Below, piece after piece: positions 60,059 to 64,000 of a DNA stretch of 64,000 nt; within the stretch, counting starts at the first letter, position 1; every line of letters begins with the position of its first letter. The notes beneath the pieces were generated by a model. The model was not told the DNA's origin. It was given only the letters and a program-made list of their open reading frames with translations, and did no database searches. Source of the DNA: Bacteroidia bacterium (lineage in GTDB: Bacteria; Bacteroidota; Bacteroidia; Cytophagales; Cyclobacteriaceae). A program made the translations under genes and the position numbers. The stretch is from positions 124,001 through 188,000 of the forward strand of contig JAUILA010000005.1 of NCBI GenBank assembly GCA_030432655.1, read 5' to 3'.

Positions 60059-63000
60059 TAGAATCTGGCGTTAAGACTAAACATGAAATTCCGTGTCGTA
60101 GGCATCGAAGAATTTTCATACCCTGACCTTGTATCACCGGATGACTGAATGGCCTCGGGATCCAGGTTTGGCAAATCCTTGTAAAGGATCGCAACGTTCC
60201 GGATCGAGGCAGTCAAAGAGAGTCCTTTTATAAAACTCAACCATTCCACACTGTTTACACCGCTCGTTAAATCATAGGTTAAAGCAATGGATCTCAACTT
60301 AACAAAGTCAGATTTAAAGGTGAATGGGTCCCCTATCTGGAAGTTCCGGTAATCCCCGTAAAATCCTTGAAGATCAGTAACCACGCTGGTGTTTGGTTGA
60401 CCGTTTGATTGATAAACTCCCGGGAAGGTAAGGCCATCCTCTCCTTCACGTCTTCCTTCCAGCGATAATTTTGAATGTCCCTGGCGGGTAGCATTCAGCA
60501 TAGTGGATGATAAAACAGTTCCCCCTAGTTTGTAATCAATAAATATGTTAAGAGAAAATTTCTTATACCTGAATGTATTGGACCAACCTCCCGTCCATTT
60601 GGGCAGTGAACTTCCCACTGGCACAAAATCAGGTGATGGTATCAGGCGCCCTTCGTCCGTGAGCAAAATGTTTCCCTCATCATCACGCAGATAGGTGCGG
60701 GTGTACAACTGGTTCATTGGCATTCCGACTGTATAGTGTAATTCGCCAAGAAATTCATTTCCGGTTCCATTGAAATAAATCAGGAGCAAATCATCAATTG
60801 GCGTTCCATCGGGATTCGTCCCAACTGAAAGTACTTCCGTACTGAGATAGGTATTATTGAATGATGTGGTCCAGGTAAAATCACGGTTAACAATGGCATC
60901 GTATTCAATCAACAATTCTACCCCGTTATTTTTTAGTGAACCCAGGTTCTGCTTTGACTCCGTATACCCTGAGGCATCGGATAATTGAACACTCAGGACC
61001 TGATCCGTCGTCACTTTGTCAAAATAGGCAACGTCAAATCGCAACCGGTTGTCCAGCATCCGCACATCCAAACCGATTTCCTTTTCAGTAACTGTAAATG
61101 GCTGAAGGTTCTGATTCGGCGCCTGGCCTCCCGTTATCTCGGCGGTAGTCTGCCCGTTAAATTGATTGTTTGCAATTGTATAGGTCAGGTTACCGTCATA
61201 AGGATTAACTCCGTTCGCACTACCAACTTCGGCCCACGATGCACGTAACTTTGCATAATCAAGCCATGTAGCGCTTGGTAATAATTCGGAGAATATAAAG
61301 CTACCTGAGACAGACGGATAGAACTTGGAATTCTGATCGGGATTCAAAACTGAAAACCAGTCATTTCGACCTGTGAAATTGAGATAGAACATTCCATTAT
61401 ATCCAAATTCCGCAATTCCGTATAATGAGTTAACCTGAAATTCAGAATAGTCATGGCTTTGGGTCTGATTGGTTCCATTGGATATGGCAAAGAAGTCACG
61501 GACCACAAAATTCTGAACATCCTGGATCATATTGCGGTTTTTCACCCGGTAGGTATTACCTCCGAAACTGGCATCCACCGAAAATTTGCTGTATTCCTTA
61601 CTTACTCCAACAAGAAAATCTGCGTTGATGTCGGTGCCCCAGAATTCTGATACTCCGTAACTTCCCTTATAGGTTCCGTCCGCCGTATTAAGCGGTTCGT
61701 TGGTACCAATTCCTCCAGGAATTTTTTCCTCGATAAAGCTGAGAGAATAATCATAATTAAAGCGGCCCTGCGCATATAACCAATCTGTTACGTCGTACCG
61801 GAGTGTGATCGTACCCAGGAAGCGGTCTCTCGTATTGATGTACCGTTGTCCTGCCTCAATAGCGTAATAAGGGTTGAGTATGGTTCCCTGAAAACCCGAC
61901 GTCTGAGCTTCTGTTCCATTCGGAGCTACAGCGCTGTTCTTAAGGGCAGACAAGGGAATAGATGTCGATAATCGAGTAAAAAAGTTGACTGAACCGGGTC
62001 CCTGCGTACCGATTTGAGGCGGATTTATATAATCTTCGTTGGTATAGTTTACGTTCAGTGAAAGATTCAGATTATCAAGTACTCTATGATTAACCCCGAT
62101 GTTAAATATCCTTCGCTTGTATTCATTGGTGGGTTCAATTCCATCGGCATCAGTCGTTGAAAAGGAGGCCCTAAAACTTCCATTTTCGCCTCCTCCTGAT
62201 AAGGCCACTGTATTGGTAAATACCTTGCCTGTATTGAGGTAGTCGAATAACTTATCCGGGTTTGCGGAATAAGGTTGCATCGATCCGTCAAATATCGGAA
62301 CCATTTCGCCATCCAGCCGGGCACCCCATCCGAACTGACCGGTTCCGGCGGCATCCGAAGCAGAGGTAGGTTTCTGTCCATTCCGGCCTTGTCCGTATTC
62401 CTGCTGAAAATCAAAGAAATTCAATGGCTGCTGGGCCGTAAAGCTTGTAGTATATTCCAGTCCGATCCCCTGACCCCGCTTTCCTGATTTGGTCGTAATA
62501 ATGATAGCCCCATTGGCGGCCCGTGAACCATATAAAGCCGCCGCCGTGGCTCCCTTCAGCACCGTCATGCTTTCAATGTCATCCGGATTTATATTATTTA
62601 AATTATCACCCTGATCCCGCTGATTGCCACGGCCGTCAGCTCCCTGAGCACCCTGGTCGATGGGCAACCCGTTAACCACAATTAATGGCGCATTGTTGGC
62701 CCCGGCAAAGGCCACCTGACCACGAAGGCGGATTTGGGTGCTGGCACCAGCACCTGCCGCAGGAGGCGTAATGTTTAACCCCGCTACTTTACCTGTCAAT
62801 GATTCCATCGGATTGACTGTCCGGTTTTCCACCATGTCTTCTGTATCAACCTGGGTAACGGCATATCCAAGCTTTTTGGATTCCTTACGAACACCGAGTG
62901 CAGTGACGACCACCTCATCCAGGGTTTGCGAATCCTGTTCCAAATTGACGTCAATGACTGACTGACCTGCTATAGGAACCTCCTGAGTAAGGTAGCCAAC

Positions 63001-63279
63001 AAAGGAAAAGATGAGAATAGCATCATTCTCGTTTACGGAAATGTTATAATTTCCCTGAGCATCAGTAATAGTACCGTTAGTAGTACCCTTTACCAAAACG
63101 TTCACGCCCGGAAGGCCTGCCCCTGTTTCATCATAGACAGTACCGGATACCTGCACAGCTTGTTTAGTGATTTTGTCGAGCACGGAATACCCTGCTCTTA
63201 CCCCGGTATTGGCTCCCGCAAAAATCAGACAAGGCTGACCAAGCAGAAGTAACACCATAATTAAGTAGTAACGCTTCAT
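60058..63279 (-). CDS. SusC/RagA-family TonB-dependent transporter
   Basis: 1073 residues. Signal peptide to about residue 21 (CLIFAG), carboxypeptidase-regulatory-like domain (VSGTVYDETGAGLPGVNVLV, 43-120), TonB-box-like LDEVVVTALG, plug domain with the SusC-specific MTVLKGATAAALYGSRAANG, and a 22-strand-type barrel ending MFSLNARF. It imports a substrate across the outer membrane using TonB energy, with SusD as lid. No regulator or glycoside hydrolase is nearby, so the substrate is probably small (sugar, sugar acid or glycoside) instead of a polymer. First gene of the long cluster, with a leader region of some 500 bases before it. Confidence 0.95.
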   Translation of the reverse strand: MKRYYLIMVLLLLGQPCLIFAGANTGVRAGYSVLDKITKQAVQVSGTVYDETGAGLPGVNVLVKGTTNGTITDAQGNYNISVNENDAILIFSFVGYLTQEVPIAGQSVIDVNLEQDSQTLDEVVVTALGVRKESKKLGYAVTQVDTEDMVENRTVNPMESLTGKVAGLNITPPAAGAGASTQIRLRGQVAFAGANNAPLIVVNGLPIDQGAQGADGRGNQRDQGDNLNNINPDDIESMTVLKGATAAALYGSRAANGAIIITTKSGKRGQGIGLEYTTSFTAQQPLNFFDFQQEYGQGRNGQKPTSASDAAGTGQFGWGARLDGEMVPIFDGSMQPYSANPDKLFDYLNTGKVFTNTVALSGGGENGSFRASFSTTDADGIEPTNEYKRRIFNIGVNHRVLDNLNLSLNVNYTNEDYINPPQIGTQGPGSVNFFTRLSTSIPLSALKNSAVAPNGTEAQTSGFQGTILNPYYAIEAGQRYINTRDRFLGTITLRYDVTDWLYAQGRFNYDYSLSFIEEKIPGGIGTNEPLNTADGTYKGSYGVSEFWGTDINADFLVGVSKEYSKFSVDASFGGNTYRVKNRNMIQDVQNFVVRDFFAISNGTNQTQSHDYSEFQVNSLYGIAEFGYNGMFYLNFTGRNDWFSVLNPDQNSKFYPSVSGSFIFSELLPSATWLDYAKLRASWAEVGSANGVNPYDGNLTYTIANNQFNGQTTAEITGGQAPNQNLQPFTVTEKEIGLDVRMLDNRLRFDVAYFDKVTTDQVLSVQLSDASGYTESKQNLGSLKNNGVELLIEYDAIVNRDFTWTTSFNNTYLSTEVLSVGTNPDGTPIDDLLLIYFNGTGNEFLGELHYTVGMPMNQLYTRTYLRDDEGNILLTDEGRLIPSPDFVPVGSSLPKWTGGWSNTFRYKKFSLNIFIDYKLGGTVLSSTMLNATRQGHSKLSLEGRREGEDGLTFPGVYQSNGQPNTSVVTDLQGFYGDYRNFQIGDPFTFKSDFVKLRSIALTYDLTSGVNSVEWLSFIKGLSLTASIRNVAILYKDLPNLDPEAIQSSGDTRSGYENSSMPTTRNFMFSLNARF

Positions 63280-63787
63280 AGAGTTTTGATTTTAGTTAGT
63301 TGAATCTGGTAAGTACTTATAATGTATTAAATGGTTCCGCTAAAACCGGATTAAAAGTCATCACACTACTACCACAAAGAGCTTCTTGATCAGCTCAGTC
63401 CTTTATGTTCCCTGACTTAAAATCACGTACTACTAAAACAAATGATTAACAATAAGTGTAAATATTACATTAATATAATTTTACGTAATGGTTTTAAAAA
63501 CCTTTTTCTCATTTTTTTTTGCTGATTATTTTAAATATGTCATTCTCCACGCTCTCCCACTCGATTTATTTAACAGATTTTTAATATTTAATCGCCAGTA
63601 TTTAGCCAATTCATGGCATCCGCTTTATCCTCTGATCCTTGTTTTCGTTGAGCACTGACGGGAAACGTGTGATAACTTAATCTCATACTCCTGCCCTGCG
63701 TTAGGCCAAGCAATTTTGTGCATTCCGGTTAATTCAATTTTTTATATATTAAGCCGCTGATTTAAATACCTCTAATTCAATAATTTC
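63280..63787. other. Long divergent intergenic region
   Basis: 508 bases without a gene, AT-rich, between the susC start and the glycosyltransferase-like start. It must hold the promoter of the susC cluster and that of the plus-strand gene, but I cannot place either with confidence. Visible items: TTACGTAA at 63481-63488, an ATTAC...GTAAT pair around it, and a run of nine T at 63512-63520. No small ORF with a convincing product was seen. Confidence 0.5.
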
Positions 63788-64000
63788 ATGAAAACAATCC
63801 GCACGGCACCATCCCGTTCACCAAAATGGGTAAGTCTCACCGTGATTATCCTTCTGCTTTTCGGAATCTTTGCCCGGCTCCTTCAGTATTTCGGCGACAT
63901 TTCCTTCTGGATGGATGAATTATTCTCCATTGTCAACATTGAGTCAATGTCGATGGGAGAATTATTAACAGAGCAACCGGAATACAACCAGGTAGCTCCA
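63788..64000 (+). CDS. GT39-like membrane glycosyltransferase, cut by the window end
   Basis: The ATG at 63788 opens 71 codons to the last base: MKTIRTAPSRSPKWVSLTVI, a first membrane helix (LTVIILLLFGIFARLLQYFG), then DISFWMDELFSIVNIESMS. A helix followed by a Trp-x-Asp-Glu loop is the hallmark of the protein mannosyltransferase / ArnT-like GT39 fold, where the acidic pair binds the lipid-sugar and metal. Partial; the rest lies outside. Confidence 0.65.
   Translation, partial: MKTIRTAPSRSPKWVSLTVIILLLFGIFARLLQYFGDISFWMDELFSIVNIESMSMGELLTEQPEYNQVAP

Noticed and set aside
63490-63520. GGTTTTAAAAACC followed by T runs as a terminator
   Set aside because: The two arms leave a loop of a single base, so no stable hairpin forms, and no plus-strand gene ends nearby.

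Overview
The window reads as a chromosomal piece of an aerobic member of the Bacteroidota, most likely a Cytophagales-type bacterium. The signs are a SusC/SusD outer-membrane pair, many short lipoprotein signals ending in a Ser-Cys or Ala-Cys lipobox, a DUF5916 protein, frequent exported sugar-metabolism enzymes, and genes that start without a clear Shine-Dalgarno. Aerobic life is suggested by two quinoprotein-type dehydrogenases, a c-type cytochrome domain and an intradiol dioxygenase-like protein. No rRNA, tRNA, CRISPR array, transposase or phage gene was seen.

Layout. 0-6.9 kb: MORN-repeat protein, divergent exported ThuA-like and sugar-isomerase-like proteins, an SDR/AraC pair, a dioxygenase/YceI pair and an unknown exported protein. 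6.9-9.8 kb: a compact operon (sugar permease, ribokinase, nucleoside hydrolase lipoprotein) that fits ribonucleoside salvage. 9.9-18.3 kb: DUF5916 outer-membrane protein, a giant AsmA-like protein, a VOC protein, a serine hydrolase and small lipoproteins. 18.5-21.9 kb: pta-ackA. 21.9-28.7 kb: sulfatase, unknown membrane protein, a second serine hydrolase with a tiny coupled membrane peptide, and an exported metalloprotein that looks like the zinc phospholipase C / S1-P1 nuclease fold. 28.9-32.7 kb: small genes, a broken serine-hydrolase remnant and a PepSY membrane protein.

32.9-37.6 kb is a mosaic stretch: a GC-richer S9 peptidase beside two AT-rich genes (nucleotide cyclase, unknown lipoprotein). 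Each AT-rich gene is followed by an imperfect inverted element that carries integron attC-type core sites, so these may be gene cassettes. 37.8-41.2 kb: ArfB-like rescue factor, ArsR/SRPBCC operon, TlpA-like thioredoxin, small lipoprotein. 41.2-43.8 kb: a malonate uptake and activation operon (ACSF3-like synthetase, MadL, MadM). 43.9-47 kb: quinoprotein aldose dehydrogenase, DUF2306 protein, exported esterase.

47.1-63.3 kb is the most interesting region. A long minus-strand cluster runs SusC, SusD, exported RraA-like aldolase, Tat-exported enolase-superfamily dehydratase, BASS-family transporter, DUF1080 lipoprotein, quinoprotein dehydrogenase with an internal cytochrome c, exported cupin protein, exported SMP-30 lactonase and cytoplasmic FAH-family protein. 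It meets a convergent ketoglutarate-semialdehyde dehydrogenase. Read together the genes suggest that a sugar is oxidised, de-lactonised and dehydrated outside the inner membrane, that the resulting 2-keto-3-deoxy acid is imported, and that it is converted to 2-oxoglutarate inside. The enzyme families are recognised with good confidence; the compartment model and the substrate are inference. The window ends inside a GT39-like membrane glycosyltransferase.
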